Notes: a model not told the origin generated them from the letters alone. A DNA stretch of 64,000 bases from an uncultured Verrucomicrobia subdivision 3 bacterium (GCA_937890005.1 CALBZA010000064.1:1-64000), one strand, 5' to 3'. Numbered from the stretch's first letter, positions 31,060 through 41,009 are shown. Translations and numbers: made by a program.

Positions 31060-31307
31060 GGATGAGATTTTCAGGTTCCAAAATCCAAGCCCCAAAATCC
31101 AGGGAATGATCACATTCCAATTCCTCAATTCTCAAAGAACCGGAAGATTGCGCCGATCCCTGGAACTGGAGCTTGAAGCTTCTTGATTTTGGAACTTGAA
31201 ACTTCCGCTCCACGTTTTTCTTTGAAATCCCGACGCGGGCGCGCCAACATGCGCGCTCGCTCCGGATGCCGAATTCCACAATCCGAATTCCGGAATCCGC
31301 AATCGAA
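31060..31307. repeat. Short-word inverted repeats upstream of aspS
   Basis: In the 329-base gap between mreB and aspS, TCAGGTTCCAAAATCCAAG (31071-31089) pairs with TCTTGATTTTGGAACTTGA (31181-31199), and ATCCAGGGA pairs with TCCCTGG. From about 31265 there follow words such as CCGAATTCC, ACAATCCG and AATCCGCAATC up to the aspS start. No gene is seen. Confidence 0.65.
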
Positions 31308-33119
31308 ATGAAACGCACGCATCATTGCAACGAATTGCGCCCGTCACATATCGGGCAAACCGTGACTTTGTCCGGATGGGTCCATTCCCGTCGTGACCTC
31401 GGTGGACTCATCTTCATCGACATCCGCGACCGCGAAGGCCGCACCCAGACCGTTTTCGATCCGTCCAATCTTTCCAAGGAACTCTTCGAACAGGCCGCCG
31501 CACTGCGCAGCGAATGCGTCGTCAGCATCTCCGGCCCGGTTCGTCAGCGGCCCGAAGGCACGAACAACCCGAAGATTCCCACCGGGGAAGTCGAAGTGGT
31601 CGCGAAGGAACTTCAGGTCCTGAACATGGCCGAAGTGCTGCCGTTCCCGGTTGATGACCCGGAAGTGGCGAACAAGGTGAACGAGGAGTTGCGTTTGCAG
31701 TATCGCTACCTCGACCTGCGCCGGCCTGAAATGTCGCGCAACCTGCGTCTGCGTTCGAAGGTTGCCATTGCCACGCGCAGCTTCATGGACGAACAGGGCT
31801 TTCTCGAAGTCGAAACGCCGATCCTGTTCAAATCCACGCCCGAAGGCGCCCGCGAATTTCTCGTTCCCAACCGCCGCGAGCCCGGAACCTTTTACGCGCT
31901 CCCGCAATCACCGCAGCAGTTCAAGCAGATGCTGATGGTCGCGGGCGTCGAACGTTATTTCCAGATCGCCCGTTGTTTTCGCGACGAAGATCAGCGCGCG
32001 GACCGGCAGCTGGAGTTCACCCAGCTCGATCTGGAAATGAGCTTCATCGAGCGCGAAGACATTTACGCGCTGATCGAAGGTCTGCTGAAACGCATCTGGA
32101 AGGTGGCTTTGAACGTGGACATTCCCACGCCGTTCAAGCGCATCAGCTTTGAAGAAGCGATGAACCGCTACGGCATCGACAAACCCGACACGCGTTTCGG
32201 AATGGAGCTGGTCGATTTCACGGAGGACTTCCGCGCGAGCAGCTTCAAGGTGTTCTCCGGCGCCATCGCAAACGGCGGAGTCGTCAAGGCGCTCAATGCC
32301 AAAGGACTCGCCGGTGCAACGCAGGGCCAGATCGAGACGATGACCGAATACGCCAAGAGTTTCGGTGCGAAAGGCCTCGCCTACATCAAAGTGGAAAACG
32401 GCGAATGGAAGTCGCCGATCGTGAAGTTCTTCAGCGAAGCGGAAAAACAGGCACTGATCACCAAACTCAAGATCGAGGAAGGCGATCTGATTCTCTTCGC
32501 CGCGGATCAATGGCTGAACGCGTGCGAAATCCTCGGCAAGATTCGTCTCTATTGCGCGGACGTTTTGAAAGGGCAGGGGAAGCTGACGATCGATCCGAAT
32601 CGATTCGACTTCCTGTGGGTCATTGAATTTCCGCTGCTCGGTTTCGATCGCGAACAGAATCGCTGGTACTCCAGCCATCATCCGTTCACCGCGCCGGTCG
32701 CCGAGGATATTCCGCTGCTCAAGACCGATCCGAAGAAAGTTCGCGGACAGCATTATGACATCGTGGTGAACGGTGTTGAACTCGGTGGCGGCTCCATTCG
32801 TATCCATCAGCCGGACGTTCAGAAAACCATCTTCGAAGAACTGCTACAGATTCCGCCTGCGGAAACGCAGCTGCGGTTCGGCTACATGCTGGAAGCGTTC
32901 AAGTATGGCGCGCCTCCGCACGGCGGCATCGCGCTCGGATTCGATCGTCTCTGCGCGATCCTGTGCAACACGCCGAGCATCCGCGACGTGATCGCCTTCC
33001 CGAAAACTGCGAAGGGCACCGACCTGATGACCAGCTCGCCGAGCACTGTGGAGCCGAAGCAGCTCCGCGAACTGCACATTGAGCTGAAGGTGAAGAAGCC
33101 GGAAGCGCCCAAAGCTTGA
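31308..33119 (+). CDS. aspS: Aspartyl-tRNA synthetase
   Basis: Class II synthetase charging tRNA-Asp (or also tRNA-Asn if non-discriminating). The 603 residues match the bacterial form with an internal GAD domain. Features are the N-terminal OB fold (GWVHSRRDLGGLIFIDIRDR), motif 2 in CFRDEDQRADRQLEFTQLD and motif 3 in GGIALGFDRL. The ATG at 31308 gives MKRTHHCNELRP; the extra upstream codons are repeat-derived. Confidence 0.97.
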   Translation: MKRTHHCNELRPSHIGQTVTLSGWVHSRRDLGGLIFIDIRDREGRTQTVFDPSNLSKELFEQAAALRSECVVSISGPVRQRPEGTNNPKIPTGEVEVVAKELQVLNMAEVLPFPVDDPEVANKVNEELRLQYRYLDLRRPEMSRNLRLRSKVAIATRSFMDEQGFLEVETPILFKSTPEGAREFLVPNRREPGTFYALPQSPQQFKQMLMVAGVERYFQIARCFRDEDQRADRQLEFTQLDLEMSFIEREDIYALIEGLLKRIWKVALNVDIPTPFKRISFEEAMNRYGIDKPDTRFGMELVDFTEDFRASSFKVFSGAIANGGVVKALNAKGLAGATQGQIETMTEYAKSFGAKGLAYIKVENGEWKSPIVKFFSEAEKQALITKLKIEEGDLILFAADQWLNACEILGKIRLYCADVLKGQGKLTIDPNRFDFLWVIEFPLLGFDREQNRWYSSHHPFTAPVAEDIPLLKTDPKKVRGQHYDIVVNGVELGGGSIRIHQPDVQKTIFEELLQIPPAETQLRFGYMLEAFKYGAPPHGGIALGFDRLCAILCNTPSIRDVIAFPKTAKGTDLMTSSPSTVEPKQLRELHIELKVKKPEAPKA

Positions 33120-33295
33120 TCAGTCTGGGTTTCGCCTGAACCGGCGCGACCCATTCAATGATGACATCAAGTGGCCGCCGGTCGCGGCCATGTCTCGCAC
33201 TTGCGATCGTCTGAATCAGCTGCACCGAGGAGGTTCATGCCCCAGTTGTGCCGGTCTTCTCCCGGCTTACGGTGTCCCTTATGAGAAAGGACGCT

Positions 33296-34039
33296 ATGAA
33301 ATCATTCAAAGTCATCACACTTCAAAAGTTCGGTTGCGCGATACTCGCTTCATCAGTTCTCGTAGCAGGCGCAACTTTCGCTGCCGATACTCCGGCAACG
33401 TCGCCCAATACGCAGGGGGCAGGCGCGGCACAACTTTCCGGCAACAGCGAGGAGGCGGATTCCAAGTCAACGGTCGGTTCGGCCGAAATGCCGAAGGACG
33501 CCAAATCGTTTCTGAAAGACGCCATCGAAGGCAATTCCGCCGAGGTGGCCCTGGCGCAGGTTGCGGAACGCAAGGCGCAGAGTGCCGAGGTGCGCCAGTT
33601 CGCGCAGATGCTTCGCAGGGATCACGAACGGGCAAATCAGCAGCTCCAACCCATCGCACAGGCGCATAACGTCTCGCTGAATCAATCACTCGATTCCAAG
33701 CATCAGAAGAAGCTCGACCGGCTGCAGAAGTTGAGCGGCACCGAGTTCGACAAGGAGTATGCGACGGAGATGCTCAAGGATCATCAAAAGGACATCCAGA
33801 AGTACGAGCACGCCAGCCGGAACATCACCGAGAGTGATGTGAAGCAGTACGTGGATTCCACGTTGCCGAAACTTCGCCAGCATCTGCAGCACGCCCAGCA
33901 CGCGGCTGTTGCTGCCGGAGTCGATAATGCGACGATCTCTTCCATCATGAAGAAGTCGGATTCGATGGGCGGAACGCAGGACAAGTCGGAGAAGGTTGAA
34001 GGCAGCGACAAGTCCCATTCGGATCATTCGATGGAATAG
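33296..34039 (+). CDS. DUF4142 domain exported protein
   Basis: A 247-residue exported protein. The ATG at 33296, preceded by GAAAGGAC, gives a signal peptide (MKSFKVITLQKFGCAILASS, cleavage near AFA-AD). Residues about 75-210 form a DUF4142 four-helix bundle (DAKSFLKDAIEGNSAEVALA; RQFAQMLRRDHERANQQL; KYEHASRNITESDVKQYVD), a ferritin-like fold common in predicted periplasmic or outer membrane proteins. The Ser/Lys/Asp-rich tail is disordered. Function is unknown; relatives are often stress-linked. Confidence 0.88.
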   Translation: MKSFKVITLQKFGCAILASSVLVAGATFAADTPATSPNTQGAGAAQLSGNSEEADSKSTVGSAEMPKDAKSFLKDAIEGNSAEVALAQVAERKAQSAEVRQFAQMLRRDHERANQQLQPIAQAHNVSLNQSLDSKHQKKLDRLQKLSGTEFDKEYATEMLKDHQKDIQKYEHASRNITESDVKQYVDSTLPKLRQHLQHAQHAAVAAGVDNATISSIMKKSDSMGGTQDKSEKVEGSDKSHSDHSME

Positions 34040-34062
34040 AAAACCTCAAGTTGTGACATCCA

Positions 34063-34093
34063 AGCGGTCCTCAAAACGGGCCGCTCTTTTTTT
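34063..34093 (+). terminator. Intrinsic terminator after the DUF4142 gene
   Basis: Stem AGCGGTCC (34063-34070) and GGGCCGCT (34078-34085) with one G-T pair, then seven T. It lies 24 bases after the stop. Confidence 0.85.
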
Positions 34094-34220
34094 GCGCAGG
34101 CGAACCGCCAAAAAAAGATGCGAAAAGCACAATTGGCGTGTGTCGCTGTGTGTGCGGGACGGAAATATTGGTGCCACCGGGTGAGCGAGCGTAAGGACAC
34201 GGCAGCTCCCCAATCAAATT

Positions 34221-34973
34221 ATGACGCAGATCAAACCGGATCGAACAGCATGGCTGAAGGGCGGCGCAGCGAAATGTATCGTAGGTCCTCGTGAAGCGGC
34301 GCATCCGAGAAGACTGGTTCTGCTCGGCGCGCCCGGTGTCGGAAAAGGCACGCAGGCCGAACTACTTTCCGAGCGACTCGGTGCGTGTCATCTATCGACC
34401 GGCGACATTTTCCGCGCGGCGAAAACCCTGGATGCCTGTGAACGCACTCCTTCGATGGACAGCGCGCTCGATTGCATGCGGAAGGGCGAACTGGTTCCGG
34501 ATGAAACGGTGCTTGGATTGATTTCCGAACGCGCAGGCTGCCTTCGCTGCCGCGGCGGATTTTTGCTCGACGGATTTCCCCGGACCGTTGCCCAGGCCGA
34601 AGCGCTCGACAAAGTGCTCGCCGCCCAGGGCGTCACGCTCGAAGCGGTTCTCAGCTATGACATGCCGATCGAAAAAATCGTCGCGCGGCTCAGTGGACGC
34701 CGCACCTGTTCCGTCTGCAAGGCGGTGTTCCACGTTGTGACGAAGCCTTCGAAAATTCAGGGCGTTTGCGATCACTGCGGAGCGAGCCTGTTCCAGCGCG
34801 AAGATGATCGGCCGGAATCCGTGCGCGTTCGCATGGAAGCCTACGAAAAGAGCACCGCGCCGCTCAGCGAGTTCTATTCGAAAAAGGGAATCCTGATCTC
34901 GATCCCCGCGGAGGGAACGCCCGAGGAAATTTACGAACGCACGATCCGCGCTTTTGAAGCGCGCATTCACTGA
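34221..34973 (+). CDS. adk: Adenylate kinase
   Basis: Converts AMP + ATP to 2 ADP. The P-loop is GAPGVGKGTQ (about residue 36), then STGDIFRA for AMP binding, and the DGFPRTVAQAE motif. The LID holds four cysteines (CSVC and CDHC), so it binds zinc as in Gram-positive-type enzymes. At 250 residues it is longer than usual (about 215): the first 28 residues are an extension, and the real start could be an internal codon I cannot identify. A KGELVPDE loop confirms the family. Confidence 0.93.
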   Translation: MTQIKPDRTAWLKGGAAKCIVGPREAAHPRRLVLLGAPGVGKGTQAELLSERLGACHLSTGDIFRAAKTLDACERTPSMDSALDCMRKGELVPDETVLGLISERAGCLRCRGGFLLDGFPRTVAQAEALDKVLAAQGVTLEAVLSYDMPIEKIVARLSGRRTCSVCKAVFHVVTKPSKIQGVCDHCGASLFQREDDRPESVRVRMEAYEKSTAPLSEFYSKKGILISIPAEGTPEEIYERTIRAFEARIH

Positions 34974-35007
34974 GCGATTCAGGCTGTTTCAGCCGAAGTT
35001 TCTAGAG

Positions 35008-35031
35008 CGGCGAAGTCGAAAGGCTTCGCCG
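35008..35031. terminator. Hairpin between adk and the LysM gene
   Basis: Stem CGGCGAAG (35008-35015) and CTTCGCCG (35024-35031) with an 8-base loop, between two converging genes. The following T-run is short (GTTTAT), so efficiency is doubtful. Confidence 0.45.
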
Positions 35032-35032
35032 T

Positions 35033-36418
35033 TTATCGTGTGGTACGATCTGGAATCCGGATCGTGTCGCCGGCGCGGAGATTTCGCAGGTTGAGACTGG
35101 GATTTGCCGCCTGAATTTCCTGCAGGGAAATTCCATAACGCTGCGCAATGCTGGCCACCGTGTCTCCCACTGCAAACACGTAACTGTGCGTCCGCACATT
35201 GCGGGTCAGAGAAGGGTCGGTCGGCATCGGCGGAACAGGCGCTTCATCCATCGGCAGGTCCGGAACATCCTCACCTCTCACCAGCGCATTGGCCGTGAGC
35301 TGCCGGAGTTCGATTTCCTTCAATGCAATGGCACGCTGGGCAGCAGTGAGATTTGTATTCGAGAGAATCGTCGCCTGTTCCTGCGCTGTCGCGAGATTGA
35401 TCTGGTAGATCGCATTGACGGCCTGTGGAGTGCCGGCTTCCTGTGCCTGGGCATACGATTCGCGGTAGAGCGGATCACGCAGAGCCAAATAGGTGTTGTA
35501 ACGTTCAGTGCCCAGTGCGGTGCGGATCGCATTCTCTCGCTCCTGAAGAAGGTTGTTGCGCTGAAGGATGCTGTTCGGATCGGTCGCGCCTGCCAGTTGC
35601 TGAATGCGCTGATCGATCGTGTCGGTTGCGCGGAAGATGGCCCGGAATTCATCCTGTGTTGCGTTGAAGTAGCGCAAGGTTCCGAGTTCGTTGCGAAGGT
35701 TGCTCGCGTTCTGCGAATAGCGAAGCAGGTATTCTTCAAGTTGCGGCGGCGTAAGCACGCCGGCCAGTTCGGTCCTCGTCTCTTCGCGCAACTTAGCAAG
35801 CTCGGCGGCCTCGGTCGCGCGATCGCGCTGTCCCACCGTGTTCAAGAATGCCTGCAATTTTTCCTGCGAACGGATGGCGATTGCTTCGACAGCCTGTTTT
35901 GTTTCCATCGGCAGATTTCCCAGCACCGGGCCATCGAGGGCAACGCCCGGACGCGACGGACGCGGCAGGCTGAGCAGGTCGCCGGTTTCCCAATTTGGTC
36001 CGAGCAGACTGGTCAGCAGCGCACGACGTTCGGCGTCGATCTCCTGCGACTTCAACGCCGCGAGACGAACGACGTTCGAGTCCGGCTCGCTGCGCCACCA
36101 TTGTTGTTCTGCAGTGATGAGTTCGGTGGCGAGACGTTTGGCGAAAAGCGCGTTGACGTCGGCGATGATGATGTCGCGGATCGTCTGTTCCGGGCAGTCG
36201 ATGCCGCGGAGATTTTCGATGTAGGTTTTATAGTCCGGCGATTCCACCTGGGTCCAGGAGAAGAACTGCCTTCGGACGATGACATTGGTTTTGACGAGTG
36301 GAGCACTGGTTTCGCTGACGAGTTCGGCGGTGGCGCTTTGACGGCCGCGAGAAATCCAGGCCGCCGCCAGCACGACGTTCGCGATGAGAGAAATGAGGAA
36401 TAAGGCTCGCCAGCGCAT
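35033..36418 (-). CDS. LysM domain membrane-anchored protein
   Basis: A 461-residue protein with an N-terminal membrane anchor (MRWRALFLISLIANVVLAAA). Residues 40-380 are mainly helical and charged, including ENLRGIDCPEQTIRDIIIAD, a region seen in large verrucomicrobial proteins. The C-terminal LysM domain (about 410-455) has VFAVGDTVASIAQRYGIS and IQAANPSLNLRNLRAGD, which binds peptidoglycan. It could tie the inner membrane to the wall. No catalytic domain is visible. Confidence 0.82.
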   Translation of the reverse strand: MRWRALFLISLIANVVLAAAWISRGRQSATAELVSETSAPLVKTNVIVRRQFFSWTQVESPDYKTYIENLRGIDCPEQTIRDIIIADVNALFAKRLATELITAEQQWWRSEPDSNVVRLAALKSQEIDAERRALLTSLLGPNWETGDLLSLPRPSRPGVALDGPVLGNLPMETKQAVEAIAIRSQEKLQAFLNTVGQRDRATEAAELAKLREETRTELAGVLTPPQLEEYLLRYSQNASNLRNELGTLRYFNATQDEFRAIFRATDTIDQRIQQLAGATDPNSILQRNNLLQERENAIRTALGTERYNTYLALRDPLYRESYAQAQEAGTPQAVNAIYQINLATAQEQATILSNTNLTAAQRAIALKEIELRQLTANALVRGEDVPDLPMDEAPVPPMPTDPSLTRNVRTHSYVFAVGDTVASIAQRYGISLQEIQAANPSLNLRNLRAGDTIRIPDRTTR

Positions 36419-36646
36419 AGCTTCAGTATGCCAATCGGTGCCACAGCGATTCCCAAAATGCAACGAGCAAAACCCGCTGGGGATGTAACGGTCGGGAAAA
36501 TGGTTGACGGTTGGGCGGAGACATGGTGGATATTCTGCCGGGCGTGCTGGCGGGCTGTTGGAGCTGGACGGACCATCTGAAAAAAAATACCAAGGCGTTG
36601 TGGACCGAGATGATTTCTGACCGAAACTTTTACCGTTGCTTCACCC

Positions 36647-37044
36647 ATGTCATCTGAACCCGAAAGCTCGTCGCAAAATGCCGCTGATTCTGTTGAAAGG
36701 CAGCTGTGCGGCAGCTGCATGTTCCTCAACGAACCCGAGGCGAACTTTGCGCAAAGTGTGGCGCGCCGCTGTCTTCGTACGCGGCGACCGGTCCGTTTGA
36801 ACATCTTCTGGCAGAAGGGCATGTTTACCGTCAGGCGGCAGAGGGACCTCGGAAATTCATCGTTGTCCTCGGGGTGTGGATCATTTTCGGCGCGATCGGC
36901 CTGACTGGAATAATGTTCGTCGGACTCGGTGGTTTTGGTTTCGCCGTTTTCGGATCTCTGTTGATGGCGGTCGCAATCGTGATGATTGCAAAGACAACAT
37001 GGAATTATTTCGCCGCGAAAAAGAGTGAGCAGCGCGACGGCTGA
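36647..37044 (+). pseudogene. Zinc-ribbon membrane protein, frameshifted
   Basis: One frame from ATG 36647 reads CGSCMFLNEPEANF, then shifts; another frame from about 36748 continues CAKCGAPLSSYAATG and ends at 37044. Joining them restores a zinc ribbon with CxxC...CxxC followed by a linker and two membrane segments (GVWIIFGAIGLTGIMFVG; FAVFGSLLMAVAIVM). One extra T in the run AACTTTGCG at 36743-36751 would repair the frame. This is a homopolymer, so a sequencing error is as likely as a real mutation. Restored length is about 132 residues. Function unknown. Confidence 0.72.
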
Positions 37045-37324
37045 AGTCGAAGAAAGTCACTGCCAACCCTTCACCGAATCTTCTGACTTTGGCAGCGCGT
37101 AGCAGTATGGCCTTCAGAGTCCGAATACCTGCACAAGTTCTTCGTGTATTCCGCAATCCTATTGAGTCGCTCCATCACGTGGTAGAGAGGGCATCTACAC
37201 ACCATTGGCGATAGACTGCGCCGATATTGGTATTCACGAAGACTAATGCAGACAATCTGCCGACGAACTTCCGCAAAAATCGAAGCGATTTTCATCCGCG
37301 ATCCGTGGCTCAATTCCATGGCGT

Positions 37325-38620
37325 ATGTGCGGCAGGAAAATTCTTCCAACGATGCAATGGACGCTGATTGCGTTCGCCACGATGACGATTCAGAAGTCCG
37401 GATTGCTCCATGCGGAAGAACTTCAACCGGACGACAGACTTCCTCGAGTTCTACAGATTCGAAGCGAGATTGAAGATCGGGGCGTCGTTCCGTTCGCGAC
37501 GTTTGTTGGTGAGGGCTGGGCCAATGTGCACGGGGGAGTCGATCAAGGCGCGTGGTACAATCATCTGCTGGATTTTGGAGTGGAACTGGACACGGCGCGG
37601 CTCAACTGGTGGGAAGGTGGATTGTTCGTTGTTCAATTCCATTGGGTCTCGCACGCAGGGAAAGGTTCGTGTTTCGAAGATCGTACCGGCGTGTTCAACC
37701 CGGTGAGCAATATCTCCGCGAAGGATCATTTCCGGATTTACAATCTGTACTACGCGCACGAATGGCGGGACGGTGCTGTGAGTTTGAAACTCGGACAGAT
37801 CGCGGCGGACGACGACTTCATGGTCTCGGATTATTCCAGTCTGTTCCTGAATTCAGCGTTCGGTGCGATGCCGTCCCAGGTCGGTACTCCACTGGCTTCT
37901 TCATGTGGAAATTTCTCCGGCTTTCCCATTTACTCCATCGCTGCGCCCGGCCTGTTCCTGCGCGTCAATCCAGTCGAGCGATTCTCCAGCCAGATCGGAT
38001 TGTATCATGGACGCATCGGGGCGGACGCCTCCGACAATCATGGATTCGACTGGGCGTCGGAATCACCGTTTGAACTGGGTCTTTTCTGGGAGAATGCAAT
38101 TCAACACGACGCGCTCAACCGTCCGGGCACGCTTCGACTGGGTTTGAGTTATCACACAGGACCGAGGGACGATTTTTCCTGCGACGAGCCCAATTCGGAA
38201 ACGAGCCAGCGATGCCCGGATTTTTATGTGATCCATGACTGGGCGCTTCTGAACACGGCGGAGGGAAATCCGAAACTGGGTTGGTTTTGCCGTGCCGGCG
38301 GTGCATCGGAACCTGACTGCAGTGTGGTCGATTTTTATGCGGATACTGGACTGAACTGGTTCGCGCCATTTCCGGTTCGCGATGCGGACGTCGCGGGAAT
38401 TGCCATTTCCTACACGCGTTTCAGCAATGCGTATCGAAAGAGGGAAGCGGGAGGTTCGCGTGATGAAACCACGATTGAGCTGACATATCAGGCAGAGATC
38501 AAACCATGGTTCATTCTTCAGGCCGACACACAGCTCCTGTTCAATCCGGGAATCGATCCTGGAACTGGCGACCGTCGAACGGCCGTCATCCTCGGGCTGC
38601 GCGGTGTTGCCAGCTTTTAG
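37325..38620 (+). CDS. OprB-family carbohydrate porin-like outer membrane protein
   Basis: A 431-residue outer membrane beta-barrel. A signal peptide is likely (MQWTLIAFATMTIQ, from an ATG at 37352; ATG 37325 is the longer choice). Features of OprB are FVGEGWANVHGGVDQGAWYNHLLDFGVELDTARL split over the N-terminus, KLGQIAADDDF, and the final Phe needed for assembly by BAM. OprB proteins carry sugars across the outer membrane. Here feoA starts 30 bases after the stop, so it may instead serve ferrous iron uptake. Sequence favours family membership; the substrate is open. Confidence 0.82.
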   Translation: MCGRKILPTMQWTLIAFATMTIQKSGLLHAEELQPDDRLPRVLQIRSEIEDRGVVPFATFVGEGWANVHGGVDQGAWYNHLLDFGVELDTARLNWWEGGLFVVQFHWVSHAGKGSCFEDRTGVFNPVSNISAKDHFRIYNLYYAHEWRDGAVSLKLGQIAADDDFMVSDYSSLFLNSAFGAMPSQVGTPLASSCGNFSGFPIYSIAAPGLFLRVNPVERFSSQIGLYHGRIGADASDNHGFDWASESPFELGLFWENAIQHDALNRPGTLRLGLSYHTGPRDDFSCDEPNSETSQRCPDFYVIHDWALLNTAEGNPKLGWFCRAGGASEPDCSVVDFYADTGLNWFAPFPVRDADVAGIAISYTRFSNAYRKREAGGSRDETTIELTYQAEIKPWFILQADTQLLFNPGIDPGTGDRRTAVILGLRGVASF

Positions 38621-38650
38621 CTCTCTTTTCAGCACATGCAAAACAACTCA

Positions 38651-38881
38651 ATGGAAAAACTGAACGGACAGGTTCCGGGACGACGATTGAAAATTGCGGG
38701 CTTTCATCTGCCTGATGAAGTGCATCAGCGCCTTCTCGAAATGGGGCTCACGATCGGCACCGAATGCGTTGTGCTGCGTTACGCGCCGATGGGCGATCCG
38801 ATGGAACTGAAAATTCGCGGCTACTGTCTTTCGCTCAGGCGAAGCGAGGCGGAAGGCGTGCAAGTGATCCCGTGTGAATGA
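38651..38881 (+). CDS. feoA: Ferrous iron transport protein A
   Basis: A 76-residue SH3-like protein. The glycine-rich pattern GFHLPDEVHQRLLEMGLTIG and the ending IRGYCLSLRRSEAEGVQV are characteristic. It binds FeoB and is needed for iron import. ATG 38651 gives MEKLNGQV; an ATG 15 bases upstream is possible. The stop overlaps the feoB GTG. Confidence 0.93.
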   Translation: MEKLNGQVPGRRLKIAGFHLPDEVHQRLLEMGLTIGTECVVLRYAPMGDPMELKIRGYCLSLRRSEAEGVQVIPCE

Positions 38882-41009
38882 AATCAAACCCATGACTGCT
38901 CCCAACACGATTGCCCGACCGGAAAGGCCGCAGGAAACGCGAACCATCACCGTCGCGATCGCGGGAAATCCGAATTGCGGGAAAAGCACTTTGTTCAATG
39001 CGCTGACAGGTTTGCGCCAGAAGATCGGAAACTACCCCGGCGTGACAGTTGAAAAGAAGGTGGGCCGGTTTCGTGGAAGCCACGGCGAGCCGATGGATCT
39101 TCTCGATCTGCCGGGAACGTATTCGCTGCACACACGTTCGCCGGATGAAGCCGTGACGCGCGACGTGCTGCTGGGCCGCAGGGCCGACACGCCGCGGCCT
39201 GATGTCATTCTGTGCGTCGTGGATGCCAGCAATCTGGAACGCAACCTTTATCTGGTCGCGCAACTTGCGGAGCTGGGATTGCCCATGGTGGTGGCGTTGA
39301 ACATGGTCGATCTCGCGGAACGCAACGGAATCGTTCTGCAACCCGATGCGCTTGCGAAAGGGCTGGGTTGTCCGGTTGTCCCGTGTGTGGCATCCACGCG
39401 GAAAGGACTTGTCGAGTTGCGACAGGCGATCACCCGTCAGGTCGGCGGTGAGGCTCCCAACCGCACTTCATTTCCCGGCGCTTTGGAAACGGCCGCGGCG
39501 CAGGTGGCGGAATGTCTCGTTGCCGAAGAAGCGCTGAATCCTCGCGCGGCGTTTGCGGAAGCGCTGTTGCTGATCACGAATCGCCGCGGTTCAACCGACA
39601 GGAAAATCTCTCCCGTACTGGCTTCCCGCATCGAATCTGCCTGCACCGATCTTGAAAAGGCCGGCGTGGATCGAGTTTCCGCGGCAGTGAATGCGCGTTA
39701 CGATTGGGTCCATGCGCTCACGTCCGCAGCGTCACACAGCCGGGCGACCTCGTCGTCCACAGTCAGTGATCGACTCGACACGTGGCTCACGCATCGGATC
39801 TGGGGCTGGCTGTTCTTCATCGGAGTGATGACCGCGATGTTCTTCACGATCTTTCGCGTGGCGGAAATTCCGATGGGATGGATCGAGTCCGGACAGGGGA
39901 CTGTTGCTGAATGGATCGAATCCATCGTGCCCGAAGGTGATTTTCGGAATCTGATCATCGATGGCGTTCTCGCCGGTGTTGGCGGCGTGGTCATCTTCCT
40001 GCCGCAGATTCTGATTCTGTTCTTTTTCATCGGTTTGCTGGAGGACACGGGCTACATGGCGCGGGCCGCGTTCATCATCGACCGGTTGATGAACAAGGTG
40101 GGATTGCACGGCAAATCGTTCGTGCCGATGCTCAGTTCCTTTGCGTGCGCGATTCCGGGCATCATGGCCACGCGCACGATTGAAAATCCGAAAGATCGCC
40201 TTGTGACCATCCTGGTCGCTCCACTGGTGAGCTGTTCTGCGCGGTTGCCGGTTTACTCGCTCATGGTCGCGGTCCTTCTTCCGAACACGCTCAACTCGTG
40301 GGGGAAGGCGGGAATCATGCTTTGCATGTATCTCTTCAGCCTTACGGCGGCATTCACGATGGCGTGGATTTTCCGGAGAACACTGTTCAAGGGCGAACGC
40401 TCGTTGCTGTTGCTGGAAATGCCTCCGTATCGATTGCCTTCACTTCGCGTCACGCTGCATCGGATGTGGGAACGGTCGGGCATCTTCCTACGCCGGGCGG
40501 GAACGGTGATTCTCGCGATCTCGGTGATCATCTGGGCGATGTCCACCTATCCGAAACCGAGTGATCCCGACGCCACGCCATCGCAGGCGCTGGCCGGAAG
40601 CGTTGCGGGCAAGCTGGGGCATTTGATCGAACCGGCGATCGCGCCGCTTGGATACGACTGGAAGATCGGCATTGGAATCATCAGTTCCTTCGCCGCCCGC
40701 GAAGTGTTCGTGGGAACGATGTCGGTGATCTATTCGATCGGGAACGGCGAGGAAGACACCGCTGCGTTGCGCGATGCGATGCGCGCGGAGACGAGGAAGG
40801 ACGGATCGCCGCTGTTCTCGCCGTTGGTGTGTGTCGGATTGATGGTCTTTTACGTGCTTGCGATGCAATGCCTGAGCACGCTTGTTGTCGTGCGGCGCGA
40901 AACCAACTCATGGAAATGGCCGCTGTTTCAACTGGGCTACATGTCGCTGCTTGCCTGGCTCGGTGCGTTCCTTGTTTACCAGGTGGGAACGTTGCTTGGA
41001 TTCTCGTGA
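38874..41009 (+). CDS. feoB: Ferrous iron transporter FeoB
   Basis: Inner membrane Fe2+ importer; 711 residues from GTG 38874 (ATG 38892 is an alternative). The G-domain has GNPNCGKST (G1), NYPGVTVEKKVG (G2 region), DLPGTYSL (G3) and ALNMVDLAER (G4). The membrane domain has two Gate motifs, with MLSSFACAIPGIMATRTI and LVSCSARLPVYSL. It ends at TGA 41007-41009, overlapping the next small ORF by one base. Confidence 0.97.
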   Translation: MNEIKPMTAPNTIARPERPQETRTITVAIAGNPNCGKSTLFNALTGLRQKIGNYPGVTVEKKVGRFRGSHGEPMDLLDLPGTYSLHTRSPDEAVTRDVLLGRRADTPRPDVILCVVDASNLERNLYLVAQLAELGLPMVVALNMVDLAERNGIVLQPDALAKGLGCPVVPCVASTRKGLVELRQAITRQVGGEAPNRTSFPGALETAAAQVAECLVAEEALNPRAAFAEALLLITNRRGSTDRKISPVLASRIESACTDLEKAGVDRVSAAVNARYDWVHALTSAASHSRATSSSTVSDRLDTWLTHRIWGWLFFIGVMTAMFFTIFRVAEIPMGWIESGQGTVAEWIESIVPEGDFRNLIIDGVLAGVGGVVIFLPQILILFFFIGLLEDTGYMARAAFIIDRLMNKVGLHGKSFVPMLSSFACAIPGIMATRTIENPKDRLVTILVAPLVSCSARLPVYSLMVAVLLPNTLNSWGKAGIMLCMYLFSLTAAFTMAWIFRRTLFKGERSLLLLEMPPYRLPSLRVTLHRMWERSGIFLRRAGTVILAISVIIWAMSTYPKPSDPDATPSQALAGSVAGKLGHLIEPAIAPLGYDWKIGIGIISSFAAREVFVGTMSVIYSIGNGEEDTAALRDAMRAETRKDGSPLFSPLVCVGLMVFYVLAMQCLSTLVVVRRETNSWKWPLFQLGYMSLLAWLGAFLVYQVGTLLGFS

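Noticed and set aside
33172..33190. Hairpin TGGCCGC/GCGGCCA after aspS as terminator
   Set aside because: No U-run follows.
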